Below, piece after piece: positions 8,846 through 16,983 of a stretch of DNA of 64,000 nucleotides. The translations under genes were made by a program, and so were the position numbers. The notes beneath the pieces were generated by a model, which did no database searches, was not told the DNA's origin, and worked only from the letters and a program-made list of their open reading frames with translations. The DNA lies in the NCBI GenBank assembly GCA_038064375.1, contig JBBTTF010000001.1, forward strand, positions 620,001 through 684,000. Direction: 5' to 3'. Position 1 is the stretch's first letter; every line of letters begins with the position of its first letter. Origin of the DNA: JBBTTE01 sp038064375. Lineage in GTDB: Bacteria; Patescibacteriota; Saccharimonadia; Saccharimonadales; UBA4665.

Positions 8846-9903
8846 TTCTTGGCACCTTTTCTGACCGACTTGGTTTTGCGTGCTACAGAGCGGCCGGTTG
8901 ACCACATACCAACCCCAGCAAATAGGCCAACTAGTAGGCCTATCCCTATAACCCTCCAAGGTATAACCCAGAAGCTAACTACGGCTTCTAGTGGTACATC
9001 TTGCTTGCCATTGTCATAGGCCATTAGTAGATGAGCAGTGTAGTGACCAAATCTAAGCTTAGATGCCTTGCTAAAGTCCCACTTGAGGTCGGTCACTGGT
9101 TTGCCAGCCTTGTCGAGCACCACTTGGCCACCCGACTCCTTATCTAGATAGACAGGGAAGCCGTCCTTCCAGACGGATGTAAATACACGGTTGCTGTTAG
9201 GCAATACATTGCCCTGAGCGGAGTTCACCTTAATAGTGGCGACTGTTTTGTTACCTCTGTTAATAAAGATGTTACCGGTCGGTATTAGATGGACATTACC
9301 GCTGTTACGTACCTTAACCTTGAAAGTGGCTGGCAGAAACTCATAAAAGCGCTGATCGGCACTAAAACTGGCTATGGCGGCCGTACGCTTAGCATTAGGC
9401 ACTTGGGCCTCTACTAGGGCTAGGACGGCTGTAGAGCCAATAATGATGTTCTGGCGGCCTGAGGACTTCTCAGGAGCCCCTGCACGAGAGAAGACAGCCG
9501 CATAGTAGTAGCCGAAGGCAGCAGACTTAGGCAGCTTGACTGTCATCTTAACAGTTATCCATTCGTTCGGTGGAGCATTGAAAGTCTGAGGGGAGAAGCT
9601 AACCCAGTCAAAGTAGTCATCGCCAGACTGTCTTTCGGTGATAGCTGGCTTACCTTCATCGCCGTAGGCAGAGAACTTCATCAGAGATACCTTGAGGGTT
9701 TCGTCGTGATTGCTGCCATTCTTGATGCGAATGTCAGTTGTAAGAGTGCTGCCAGGTGGGCCACTAAGACTTATGGGCAGTGGTGATGTTACTAGATTGA
9801 GGGAGCCATCATTGGGAGCGGCTTGGGTTTGGAGGGGAGTGAGGAAACTTAGCAACAAGCTTAGCCCTATAACGGTTAGTATCGGCCTGCTTAATAATTT
9901 CAT
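8842..9903 (-). CDS. Membrane-anchored Ig-like protein, WxL-interacting (DUF916/DUF3324)-like, paralogue B
   Basis: This 353-residue protein has a signal peptide, two Ig-like domains and a C-terminal transmembrane helix with a basic tail (RKTKSVRKGAKK). The first domain (near 35-145) includes SLMKFSAYGDEG and ends in a YYYAAVFSRAG strand typical of DUF916-like domains; the second starts around KVRNSGNVHLIPTG. About 301 residues are identical to the product of the next gene upstream, while the signal peptide and the transmembrane tail differ. Its ATG overlaps the stop of that gene (ATGA), so translation is probably coupled. The gene pair is a tandem duplication; the retained frame and separate anchors suggest both are functional. 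Confidence 0.65.
   Translation of the reverse strand: MKLLSRPILTVIGLSLLLSFLTPLQTQAAPNDGSLNLVTSPLPISLSGPPGSTLTTDIRIKNGSNHDETLKVSLMKFSAYGDEGKPAITERQSGDDYFDWVSFSPQTFNAPPNEWITVKMTVKLPKSAAFGYYYAAVFSRAGAPEKSSGRQNIIIGSTAVLALVEAQVPNAKRTAAIASFSADQRFYEFLPATFKVKVRNSGNVHLIPTGNIFINRGNKTVATIKVNSAQGNVLPNSNRVFTSVWKDGFPVYLDKESGGQVVLDKAGKPVTDLKWDFSKASKLRFGHYTAHLLMAYDNGKQDVPLEAVVSFWVIPWRVIGIGLLVGLFAGVGMWSTGRSVARKTKSVRKGAKK
8942..9846. repeat. 905-bp tandem duplication, copy 1
   Basis: This segment matches 10009-10913 at a constant offset of 1067 nt. I saw a single difference, a at 8977 against g at 10044, which is synonymous (Val GTT/GTC). The repeat lies wholly inside the two genes and ends abruptly before each signal-peptide and each transmembrane region. 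Confidence 0.9.
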
Positions 9904-10958
9904 TTTTTGCGCCTGCTACCATCTGTTTTGGCACTCACAAGCTTATTAAATCGTCGCTTCATGATTAGGTATACAAGCAGTGCAGGCAGAGCAATTATTA
10001 AAATAGTCATCCCTATAACCCTCCAAGGTATAACCCAGAAGCTGACTACGGCTTCTAGTGGTACATCTTGCTTGCCATTGTCATAGGCCATTAGTAGATG
10101 AGCAGTGTAGTGACCAAATCTAAGCTTAGATGCCTTGCTAAAGTCCCACTTGAGGTCGGTCACTGGTTTGCCAGCCTTGTCGAGCACCACTTGGCCACCC
10201 GACTCCTTATCTAGATAGACAGGGAAGCCGTCCTTCCAGACGGATGTAAATACACGGTTGCTGTTAGGCAATACATTGCCCTGAGCGGAGTTCACCTTAA
10301 TAGTGGCGACTGTTTTGTTACCTCTGTTAATAAAGATGTTACCGGTCGGTATTAGATGGACATTACCGCTGTTACGTACCTTAACCTTGAAAGTGGCTGG
10401 CAGAAACTCATAAAAGCGCTGATCGGCACTAAAACTGGCTATGGCGGCCGTACGCTTAGCATTAGGCACTTGGGCCTCTACTAGGGCTAGGACGGCTGTA
10501 GAGCCAATAATGATGTTCTGGCGGCCTGAGGACTTCTCAGGAGCCCCTGCACGAGAGAAGACAGCCGCATAGTAGTAGCCGAAGGCAGCAGACTTAGGCA
10601 GCTTGACTGTCATCTTAACAGTTATCCATTCGTTCGGTGGAGCATTGAAAGTCTGAGGGGAGAAGCTAACCCAGTCAAAGTAGTCATCGCCAGACTGTCT
10701 TTCGGTGATAGCTGGCTTACCTTCATCGCCGTAGGCAGAGAACTTCATCAGAGATACCTTGAGGGTTTCGTCGTGATTGCTGCCATTCTTGATGCGAATG
10801 TCAGTTGTAAGAGTGCTGCCAGGTGGGCCACTAAGACTTATGGGCAGTGGTGATGTTACTAGATTGAGGGAGCCATCATTGGGAGCGGCTTGGGTTTGGA
10901 GGGGAGTGAGGAAGAAGAGCGCCACCAATATAAACAATGCAAACTTCAAAACCCTCAT
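9900..10958 (-). CDS. Membrane-anchored Ig-like protein, WxL-interacting (DUF916/DUF3324)-like, paralogue A
   Basis: This 352-residue protein is the first of three tandem paralogues. The signal peptide (MRVLKFALFILVALFFL) differs from that of paralogue B, then the sequence is identical from TPLQTQAAPNDG through WVIPWRVIG, and diverges again in the transmembrane helix (MTILIIALPALLVYLIM) and tail. A TAGAAT hexamer ends 10 nt before the ATG, so the transcript may be nearly leaderless and start the three-gene operon. The predicted topology is an extracellular two-domain module held by one C-terminal helix. Function is inferred only from similarity of layout to WxL-interacting proteins. Confidence 0.65.
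   Translation of the reverse strand: MRVLKFALFILVALFFLTPLQTQAAPNDGSLNLVTSPLPISLSGPPGSTLTTDIRIKNGSNHDETLKVSLMKFSAYGDEGKPAITERQSGDDYFDWVSFSPQTFNAPPNEWITVKMTVKLPKSAAFGYYYAAVFSRAGAPEKSSGRQNIIIGSTAVLALVEAQVPNAKRTAAIASFSADQRFYEFLPATFKVKVRNSGNVHLIPTGNIFINRGNKTVATIKVNSAQGNVLPNSNRVFTSVWKDGFPVYLDKESGGQVVLDKAGKPVTDLKWDFSKASKLRFGHYTAHLLMAYDNGKQDVPLEAVVSFWVIPWRVIGMTILIIALPALLVYLIMKRRFNKLVSAKTDGSRRKK
10009..10913. repeat. 905-bp tandem duplication, copy 2
   Basis: Partner of 8942-9846. No transposase or terminal inverted repeat flanks either copy, so recent duplication or gene conversion is likelier than transposition. Confidence 0.9.
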
Positions 10959-11007
10959 ATTTACACTTATTCTACAGGATTTGGCAGCGTAGCGGAACTG
11001 TTAGCAA

Positions 11008-11035
11008 CTAAAAAGAGCCGCGTTTGCGACTCTTA
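11008..11035 (-). terminator. Rho-independent terminator
   Basis: Read on the minus strand, stem arms AAGAG.CGC and GCG.CTCTT enclose a short loop and are followed by six Ts. It lies 23 nt beyond the stop of the surface protein gene ending at 11058 and separates it from the paralogue operon. Confidence 0.75.
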
Positions 11036-11057
11036 ATATGATCTAACTTGTTACTGG

Positions 11058-12140
11058 CTAGAAGTTACCGGCTCCAATAACAGACAAGGTGTCAGTGTAA
11101 TCGGTTGCGGCTGGCACAGCACCATCAATGGTGGCGCGTTCTGTCAGAGTGATCACATCACCTGTAGTTGTGCCGTCTGCGCTAGCGATTGGTCGGAAAT
11201 TGGTTGGGTCAAGAACACCAGCTTTGCTGCTCGTACCGTCATAGGCAGCGTCAACTGAGACGGTTCCGCCGCCAGAAGCATCGGTATTAATTGTTACGCC
11301 AAGGCCGTAGTCCTGTGTGTTAGTAGTCAAGGTGTGCGAAGCACTACCCAAAGCGTTGGCATTAGTGGTGGGTATCGTGAAGTTAGAAGCTGCAGCAGAC
11401 CTCAAGGCGCCTTTGGTAGCAGCACCACTCGAGCCATTAAGACCTTTAACCCATGCAATCCAACCAGACGCAGCATTGGTTGTAATCGTAACCGTGCGGC
11501 CTGTAGTTGATACAACCGAAGATGTACTTAGACTAGAAGTGAATGAGTCCGTATTACCACTTAGTACGAAGTTAAATGTAGGGGGAACTGACGCAGTAAC
11601 GACGATTTGGTCGTTAGAGATTGTTCGTAACGCCACAGTACTCGAATCACTACCAACGGTTATTGTTGGGTGGTACTCGCCCGCGGTCGCATTAGTGACT
11701 GCCGTTGCTGAGGTCAAATCGACACAATAAGTAGTAGTTGCTGAAAGAGCAGTTACCCCAGTAATCGTAACTGTTGAACCAGATCCAGAGGCAGAAAGTG
11801 TTCCAGGCAGAGCAGTATCGCCAGTCTCAGTTGCACAAGTAGAAGTATTGGTTGTTTGGGTGGTATTTACAGCACCGCTACTGGCTGTCCATGTAGTTGC
11901 GTCAGCACCATTAAAGTTAACAGCGACACTGGTGGCGCCAGCTCCAACAGTAGTAAACTGAAGCCGTACGGAGGTACCCGCGCCAGCTTGAAGCCTATTG
12001 AGTCTTAGATAGGTTGTTGTTAGGTTAGCGGCGCTGGCGTTCTGAAGCGCCAGAATAGCAATAAATGCCGGTAGCAATAACGCACCGATCGCTACGAAAG
12101 CTGTTACAGATGTGAAGTTTGTTTTTAGTTTTGTTATCAC
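11058..12140 (-). CDS. Secreted Thr/Ala/Ser-rich beta surface protein
   Basis: The 360-residue protein starts at a GTG (12140) with an AGAGGG site 6 nt upstream. It has an N-terminal signal or anchor helix (VTAFVAIGALLLPAFIAILA) and a body rich in Thr, Ala, Ser and Gly, as in extracellular beta-sandwich proteins. It contains one likely disulfide pair (CATETGDT...YCVDL) and ends DYTDTLSVIGAGNF. The same kind of ending, DYTETITLLASASF, closes the next gene, suggesting a shared C-terminal beta domain similar in style to WxL or spore-coat-U type domains. It has its own terminator. Family unknown to me. Confidence 0.6.
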   Translation of the reverse strand: MITKLKTNFTSVTAFVAIGALLLPAFIAILALQNASAANLTTTYLRLNRLQAGAGTSVRLQFTTVGAGATSVAVNFNGADATTWTASSGAVNTTQTTNTSTCATETGDTALPGTLSASGSGSTVTITGVTALSATTTYCVDLTSATAVTNATAGEYHPTITVGSDSSTVALRTISNDQIVVTASVPPTFNFVLSGNTDSFTSSLSTSSVVSTTGRTVTITTNAASGWIAWVKGLNGSSGAATKGALRSAAASNFTIPTTNANALGSASHTLTTNTQDYGLGVTINTDASGGGTVSVDAAYDGTSSKAGVLDPTNFRPIASADGTTTGDVITLTERATIDGAVPAATDYTDTLSVIGAGNF

Positions 12141-12248
12141 TATTGACCCTCTTTTTAGTGGTTTTTAGGTGTTACGCTAAGAATACCAGTTATGTTTTAA
12201 TAATGTCAACTTAATTTGTTAATATTTATGAGTTTTGCATAAAATACA

Positions 12249-12268
12249 CAAGTTTTGCTAAAAACTTG
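12249..12268 (-). terminator. Possible hairpin terminator overlapping a stop codon
   Basis: Perfect 8-bp arms CAAGTTTT and AAAACTTG enclose a 4-nt loop that contains part of the TAG stop of the gene ending at 12258. The stem is AT-rich and the following T tract is weak, so this is a tentative call. Confidence 0.35.
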
Positions 12269-13283
12269 CTGATGCTAACAATGTTATTGTCTCGGTGTAA
12301 TCATTAGCTGCTTTTTCGATTGTGGCGGCCTTGGCCTTTATTCTTATTGACCCTGTTCCGCCGACAACTGGTCCTGTTGCGGTGATAATTCGTCTAATTG
12401 TTGCGTCTGTTATTCCAACATTGTTTAATGCTCCATTATAAGGTGCTACCCTTGTGAAACTTCCGCTAGTAGCACCTGTGGCAGTCACTTGAGCGCCAAA
12501 GCCCCTAGACAGTGCCGAGAGGTCACCCGTGGATGACGTTATGGTGTTGCTGGCTGCGACGCTAAACAAGCCGGAGTTTTTGCCATTAATGTACACATCG
12601 CCGCCAGAAGCAGCATTAGTGTCGAAGGTCACGTCGACTGTGGATGGCGAATCAACCACAGTTCCGCCTATCAGTGACCCCATACTAACACTGCTGGTTG
12701 ATATCGAAAATGATAAGTGCGGGTTAGTAGTAGCTACTGAGGCAATAGGCCCATATGGCGACTCTGTAAATTTGCCCTGCGTCGCTTTAATCCTTAAATA
12801 ATATGTCGTGTCAGGCTGTAAGCCGGATATATTCGCTCCGCCTGAACCGCCCCAAGCAGAGTACGACTGGTAGTCGCTTAAGGCCAGTGTCGCCCCGACT
12901 GTCAGATCGCTTTTGACATAATTGATATTGCTAACAAAATTATCGGTGCTTATAGATACCGCGTAGAGCGCATCAGTAGGATTGCCTTGCTGATCAATAA
13001 CAAAGTGCAGCTTGTTGTAGTAACTGCCGCCGCCATTATCGAAAGTTGCGACTTTTGGTACATGCGCTTGTTGCGTCTCTACAAACCCGGGCTTTAGCTT
13101 ATATGTCGCAGTAGATGACGACGGACCATTAAGCTCGCCAGTTATGCCTTCAAGCGCATAGTTGCTGGTCGTAGCATTTGACGCACCGCCACTGCCAAAT
13201 CCGTAACTATTCAATTGATAATTTGACGTGCCTGGGAAGGCGGCAAACATCAAAACTCCAACAGGTAATATTGCTCCCAACAT
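12258..13283 (-). CDS. Secreted FN3-containing surface protein with the same C-terminal beta motif
   Basis: I choose the ATG at 13283 (341 residues): TATAAT at 13291-13296 ends 7 nt before it, which places transcription start at or next to the codon. The protein has a short signal peptide (LGAILPVGVLMFAAF), a region near 15-60 with GSGGASNATTSNYALEG, a fibronectin-III-like part near 95-185 (GLQPDTTYYLRIKATQGKF), and a C-terminal domain of about 150 residues ending DYTETITLLASASF, like its neighbour. It may be a surface partner of the Ig-like anchored proteins encoded downstream. No family recognised beyond FN3. Confidence 0.6.
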   Translation of the reverse strand: MLGAILPVGVLMFAAFPGTSNYQLNSYGFGSGGASNATTSNYALEGITGELNGPSSSTATYKLKPGFVETQQAHVPKVATFDNGGGSYYNKLHFVIDQQGNPTDALYAVSISTDNFVSNINYVKSDLTVGATLALSDYQSYSAWGGSGGANISGLQPDTTYYLRIKATQGKFTESPYGPIASVATTNPHLSFSISTSSVSMGSLIGGTVVDSPSTVDVTFDTNAASGGDVYINGKNSGLFSVAASNTITSSTGDLSALSRGFGAQVTATGATSGSFTRVAPYNGALNNVGITDATIRRIITATGPVVGGTGSIRIKAKAATIEKAANDYTETITLLASASF

Positions 13284-13290
13284 AAACACT

Positions 13291-13296
13291 ATTATA
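13291..13296 (-). promoter_or_regulatory. -10 element 7 nt before ATG of the gene at 13283
   Basis: TATAAT on the minus strand. The 7-nt gap to ATG implies a leaderless or nearly leaderless mRNA. Confidence 0.6.
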
Positions 13297-13311
13297 TATG
13301 ACTAGTTTTTA

Positions 13312-13896
13312 TTAACGCCAGCGAAGTGATGTTAACAGGGACTGGAATTCGTCATTAGCGATGTCGGTCTCAGTAGCGGCAGTCAATGTAACCGTTAATA
13401 GATATTCGCCATGCGGCCACAATACCGTCTGTTGAAAAGTAGGATCACTGCGCTTGGCCGCAAAAACTGTCTCACCGCTATATGTAACCTGTGTGAGTTG
13501 GTAGAGTTCGGGATGAGCATCATATAGTTTGTAAGCGCTATCTTCCTTAACACCGCCCTCGGGCAGCTTAGCAACTATAATACTTAGTTTGCGTTGAATA
13601 TTGCCTCCGGCCTGCTGATGAGCCACCAAAGTCCAGTACTGCAGTGACGCTGACGCTTCTGTGCTAGGCAGTAGCTGGTAACGCCCAGAATACTGAACTG
13701 TAAAATACTTGTTGTCTAGCGTTCTGACACTAGGCTGTGGCGTAGTAAGCTCTGTAGTATTTGCTTGAATAATGGTGCCGTTGGCCGGTTGGTTAAGCCT
13801 GTTCATCGCAAACAAGATAAGGCCGACAATAACGGCAACTATTAGTAAAATGACTGCGCCGGTCTTAAATTTTTTTCGATTTATGCGTTTGTTCAC
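13312..13896 (-). CDS. Membrane-anchored protein of unknown function
   Basis: The 194-residue protein starts at a GTG. It has a basic N-terminus, one transmembrane helix near 14-32 (GAVILLIVAVIVGLILFA) and an extracytoplasmic domain of about 140 residues beginning DNKYFTVQYSGRYQLLP and ending FQSLLTSLRWR. This layout, with a short beta strand start and a final amphipathic helix, recalls PsbP-like or DUF1795-like domains, but I cannot confirm it. A TATAGT hexamer lies 14 nt before the GTG. It is the first gene of the surface-protein block on this strand, 28 nt upstream of the next start. Confidence 0.55.
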   Translation of the reverse strand: MNKRINRKKFKTGAVILLIVAVIVGLILFAMNRLNQPANGTIIQANTTELTTPQPSVRTLDNKYFTVQYSGRYQLLPSTEASASLQYWTLVAHQQAGGNIQRKLSIIVAKLPEGGVKEDSAYKLYDAHPELYQLTQVTYSGETVFAAKRSDPTFQQTVLWPHGEYLLTVTLTAATETDIANDEFQSLLTSLRWR

Positions 13897-13999
13897 TGTA
13901 GACAGTTAATACTATATGGGGCTGTTGGCACAAGTTAAGGCTAGATTTAAAAATATACTATACTTAAGGTAACGATACGTTATATAAAGAAGGACAAAT

Positions 14000-15466
14000 A
14001 TGAGTGAAGCGACCGAAGCGCAAGCAGACATAGCCGTTATTGGGCTAGCCGTCATGGGCCAGAATCTTATCCTTAACATGAACGATCACGGCTTTAAGGT
14101 GGTCGCTTACAACCGAACAACCTCTAAAGTCGACGATTTCTTAAACAATGAGGCCGCCGGCACAAATGTGGTTGGAGCGCATTCAATTGAAGAAATGGTA
14201 AACAGCCTCAAAGCACCACGCCGTGTGATGTTAATGGTAAAGGCCGGCGAGCCAGTTGATCAAACTATTCAACAATTACTGCCGCACCTTGAAGCCGGCG
14301 ACATAATTATCGATGGCGGCAACTCGTTATTTACAGATACGGCTCGACGAGTGTCAGAGATCGAGGCAAAAGGCCTGCTGTACGTTGGCGCTGGTGTTTC
14401 TGGTGGTGAAGAGGGTGCCCGCAATGGTCCTTCGATTATGCCTGGGGGTTCTAGTAAGGCGTGGCCTCACGTCAAAGAAATATTCCAGACTATCGCTGCA
14501 AAAGTCGACGACGGTGCGCCTTGTTGCGAATGGGTTGGCGAGGGCGGCGCCGGACATTACGTCAAAATGGTTCACAATGGCATCGAGTACGGCGATATGC
14601 AGCTTATTGGCGAAGCTTACCAGCTAATGCGTGACTACTTGGGCCTCAACACCGATCAAATGTCCGGTATTTTTGCTGACTGGAACAAGAGCGAGCTTGA
14701 TAGCTTTTTGATTCAGATAACATCCGAAATTTTAGCTTTCAAAGACACAGATGGCCAACCATTGGTAGAGAAGATTCTGGATAAAGCAGGTCAAAAGGGG
14801 ACAGGCAAATGGACAGTTATAAGCTCAGCCGAACTGGGACAGCCTGTAAGTCTTATCAGCGAGGCGGTTTATGCACGCTGCATCTCGGCGCTTAAGTCTG
14901 AGCGCGTTGAGGCTTCGGCCACCCTCAAGGGTCCAGTCGTGCAGTCACCACAAGATGTAGACTCTTTTGTAGAAAGTATTCGCCTTGCTTTATATGCATC
15001 TAAGATAGTCAGTTACGCCCAAGGCTACATGCTGATGAAAGCGGCTGCCCAAGAATACGGCTGGAACCTAAACTACGGCGGTATAGCCTTAATGTGGCGC
15101 GGCGGCTGCATTATCAGAAGCCGTTTCTTAGGTGATATCAAATCGGCCTATGACAAAAATCCAGAGCTTAACAACTTGCTGCTTGACTCGTTTTTTGTCG
15201 ATGCTATTCATGACAGTCAGGGCGCATGGCGCAAGACCATTGCTACAGCCGTGGAGGCAGGTATTCCAGTGCCGGCCATGAGTGCTGCCTTATCGTTCTA
15301 CGACGCATACCGAACAGAGAACTTACCGGCTAATTTGTTGCAAGCCCAACGTGATTACTTTGGTGCTCACACCTACGAACGTTCCGACAAGCCAAGTGGT
15401 GAATTCTTCCACACCAACTGGACCGGACACGGCGGAAACACCAGCTCCAGTACTTACGACGCCTAG
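14000..15466 (+). CDS. gnd: 6-phosphogluconate dehydrogenase, decarboxylating
   Basis: The enzyme oxidises 6-phosphogluconate to ribulose 5-phosphate with release of CO2 in the oxidative pentose phosphate pathway. The 488-residue length is close to the usual 470-480. Visible signatures are the N-terminal nucleotide-binding loop (IGLAVMGQNLILNM) followed by YNRTTSKVDDF, the substrate site GVSGGEEGARNGPSIMPGG, the catalytic Lys region GAGHYVKMVHNGIEYGD, and the family's C-terminal HTNWTGHGG. An AGAAGGA site lies well placed before the ATG. It converges with the PEP carboxylase gene, only 5 nt from its end. It is a source of NADPH or NADH and pentoses. Confidence 0.97.
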   Translation: MSEATEAQADIAVIGLAVMGQNLILNMNDHGFKVVAYNRTTSKVDDFLNNEAAGTNVVGAHSIEEMVNSLKAPRRVMLMVKAGEPVDQTIQQLLPHLEAGDIIIDGGNSLFTDTARRVSEIEAKGLLYVGAGVSGGEEGARNGPSIMPGGSSKAWPHVKEIFQTIAAKVDDGAPCCEWVGEGGAGHYVKMVHNGIEYGDMQLIGEAYQLMRDYLGLNTDQMSGIFADWNKSELDSFLIQITSEILAFKDTDGQPLVEKILDKAGQKGTGKWTVISSAELGQPVSLISEAVYARCISALKSERVEASATLKGPVVQSPQDVDSFVESIRLALYASKIVSYAQGYMLMKAAAQEYGWNLNYGGIALMWRGGCIIRSRFLGDIKSAYDKNPELNNLLLDSFFVDAIHDSQGAWRKTIATAVEAGIPVPAMSAALSFYDAYRTENLPANLLQAQRDYFGAHTYERSDKPSGEFFHTNWTGHGGNTSSSTYDA

Positions 15467-15471
15467 CCCGT

Positions 15472-16983
15472 CTAGCCGAGACTTTTGCGAAGTATGGCCA
15501 TCTCATTGATTAAGGCTTTGAGCTCGTCTGGCGACTCAGTCAACGTCAGAGCTTTGGCACTTAACTCAGCGTGTTTCTTTTGGTCTTCTGTCTCGGGCCC
15601 AAACTCGATGCCCAAAATGTCATGCGCAGCTCCTATATCTTCTTGAACTTGTTTCCATGCTTCGTTCTTGGCTGCCAAGGCTACTAAGTTTTCTTGACTA
15701 AAGAACTTACCGGCACTCTGAGCATCGCTAACAAGGTTACTATACTGCTGCTTGATCAAATCTAAGTCATCTGTACTTAACGCCTTAAGGCTTCGCCCAA
15801 GACCAATGAGTTCTGGTGGTATACCAATTGAGTAGAATCCAGCCGTAAAAGTAATTGCTCGCGGCATCTTGTGCTCGCCCAACGAGCGACCATAAGCCAG
15901 CAAGCCAATGTGTTGACGACGGTCGCGCCGCTTTGGAACAGCATCAAATATCGGCTGTAGATCTGGGGCGATAGCCGACAGTGCGTCTTGGTAAAATCCC
16001 GTGGATTGAGCAGCGATAGATACCAATCGTTCTTGATCTGATTGACTAATAATAACTGGGGTCGTGTTGGGCAGCTCACTCTCAAGCCGAGCTACGGCTG
16101 CCTTAACCTCTTCTATCGGATGGTCATAGCGGAAGGAGGACTGAATGCTAACAGTTCGCATACCGGGATACTCAGCGATATAACTATCCACCGTATCTGG
16201 TGTCAAACCGCCTCGGAAGGGCAAACTACCGACACCTGAGATCGGGTAAACAGCTATACCTGTATCTTCAGCAAACTCGTAGACACGCGATAAGGCCAAC
16301 TTGTTAGCAATGACGGTCGACAGCAGACCTGATACAAGCGCAGGGTCGGAGCGCGCCAAGAAAGGTCGAATATATTCTGGCTGACGACCAAAGTGCTGCT
16401 TATGCAGCTCAACATACTTGGTAAGCAGCTCAGCTACGGCCTGCTGGCTTTCAACACTCTCAACCAAAGGAATTAGCTCTAGGTACTCAGTATTTGCCGG
16501 TTGATCAGGCGTAAATTGGCTGGACTTAAACTGAGCAAGCTTCTCAAATAACTCGTGCATATGCATAAGTTGATCGGCGCGCTCTGTCATTGGCAGGATT
16601 ACCTCAAACAATGGACGGTTCTGGTACTTGAGATCACGAGCAAAGTCTTCGCTGGTCAGGATTACTGTCATCGCTTGAAGCAGACTATAACCCTTTTCTT
16701 CCCAGATGTTTGGCAAACGAAACGTCAAAAACTCGTCTCGTCCGAGCTGGTTCTCGGCAAAATAGTCATAGTATTCACTAAACAAGCGGTCAATTACGGC
16801 CGCGTCAGCGTGTTTACCTTCCCAGTCCCACATGAACTCGCTGACGCCAAGATCCTTAAAGCAGGCGACGGCCTCTTTCATTTCTTGATAAGCACCGATA
16901 AAAGGTTGGCCAGCCTTATCCCAATATGGGGCGTTGGCGTTGTCGGGGTGCTGGGTAGCCATGGTGGCCGGAATTTTTCTCAC
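15472..16983 (-). CDS. ppcA: Phosphoenolpyruvate carboxylase, archaeal type
   Basis: The enzyme carboxylates PEP with bicarbonate to oxaloacetate. At 503 residues it is much shorter than the 880-950 of the bacterial/plant form and matches the archaeal-type family, whose N-terminus characteristically reads like the MATQHPDNANAPYW seen here. Also visible are FMWDWEGKHADAAV and LTFRLPNIWEEKGYS near the N-terminus and PISGVGSLPFRGGLTPD in the middle. The ATG overlaps the stop of the aminotransferase gene by 4 nt (ATGA), so the pair is translationally coupled: oxaloacetate made here is the substrate of the partner enzyme. This form is sporadic in bacteria, which suggests transfer. Confidence 0.93.
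   Translation of the reverse strand: MRKIPATMATQHPDNANAPYWDKAGQPFIGAYQEMKEAVACFKDLGVSEFMWDWEGKHADAAVIDRLFSEYYDYFAENQLGRDEFLTFRLPNIWEEKGYSLLQAMTVILTSEDFARDLKYQNRPLFEVILPMTERADQLMHMHELFEKLAQFKSSQFTPDQPANTEYLELIPLVESVESQQAVAELLTKYVELHKQHFGRQPEYIRPFLARSDPALVSGLLSTVIANKLALSRVYEFAEDTGIAVYPISGVGSLPFRGGLTPDTVDSYIAEYPGMRTVSIQSSFRYDHPIEEVKAAVARLESELPNTTPVIISQSDQERLVSIAAQSTGFYQDALSAIAPDLQPIFDAVPKRRDRRQHIGLLAYGRSLGEHKMPRAITFTAGFYSIGIPPELIGLGRSLKALSTDDLDLIKQQYSNLVSDAQSAGKFFSQENLVALAAKNEAWKQVQEDIGAAHDILGIEFGPETEDQKKHAELSAKALTLTESPDELKALINEMAILRKSLG

Noticed and set aside
8846..8959. 38-residue N-terminal extension of the third Ig-like paralogue
   Set aside because: It overlaps the upstream gene in another frame, is Cys/Trp-rich, and the GTG at 8845 has a proper ribosome site and signal peptide.
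8942..10913. Tandem repeat as an insertion sequence or transposon
   Set aside because: No transposase, terminal inverted repeats or target duplications; the repeat stays in frame within two coding genes.
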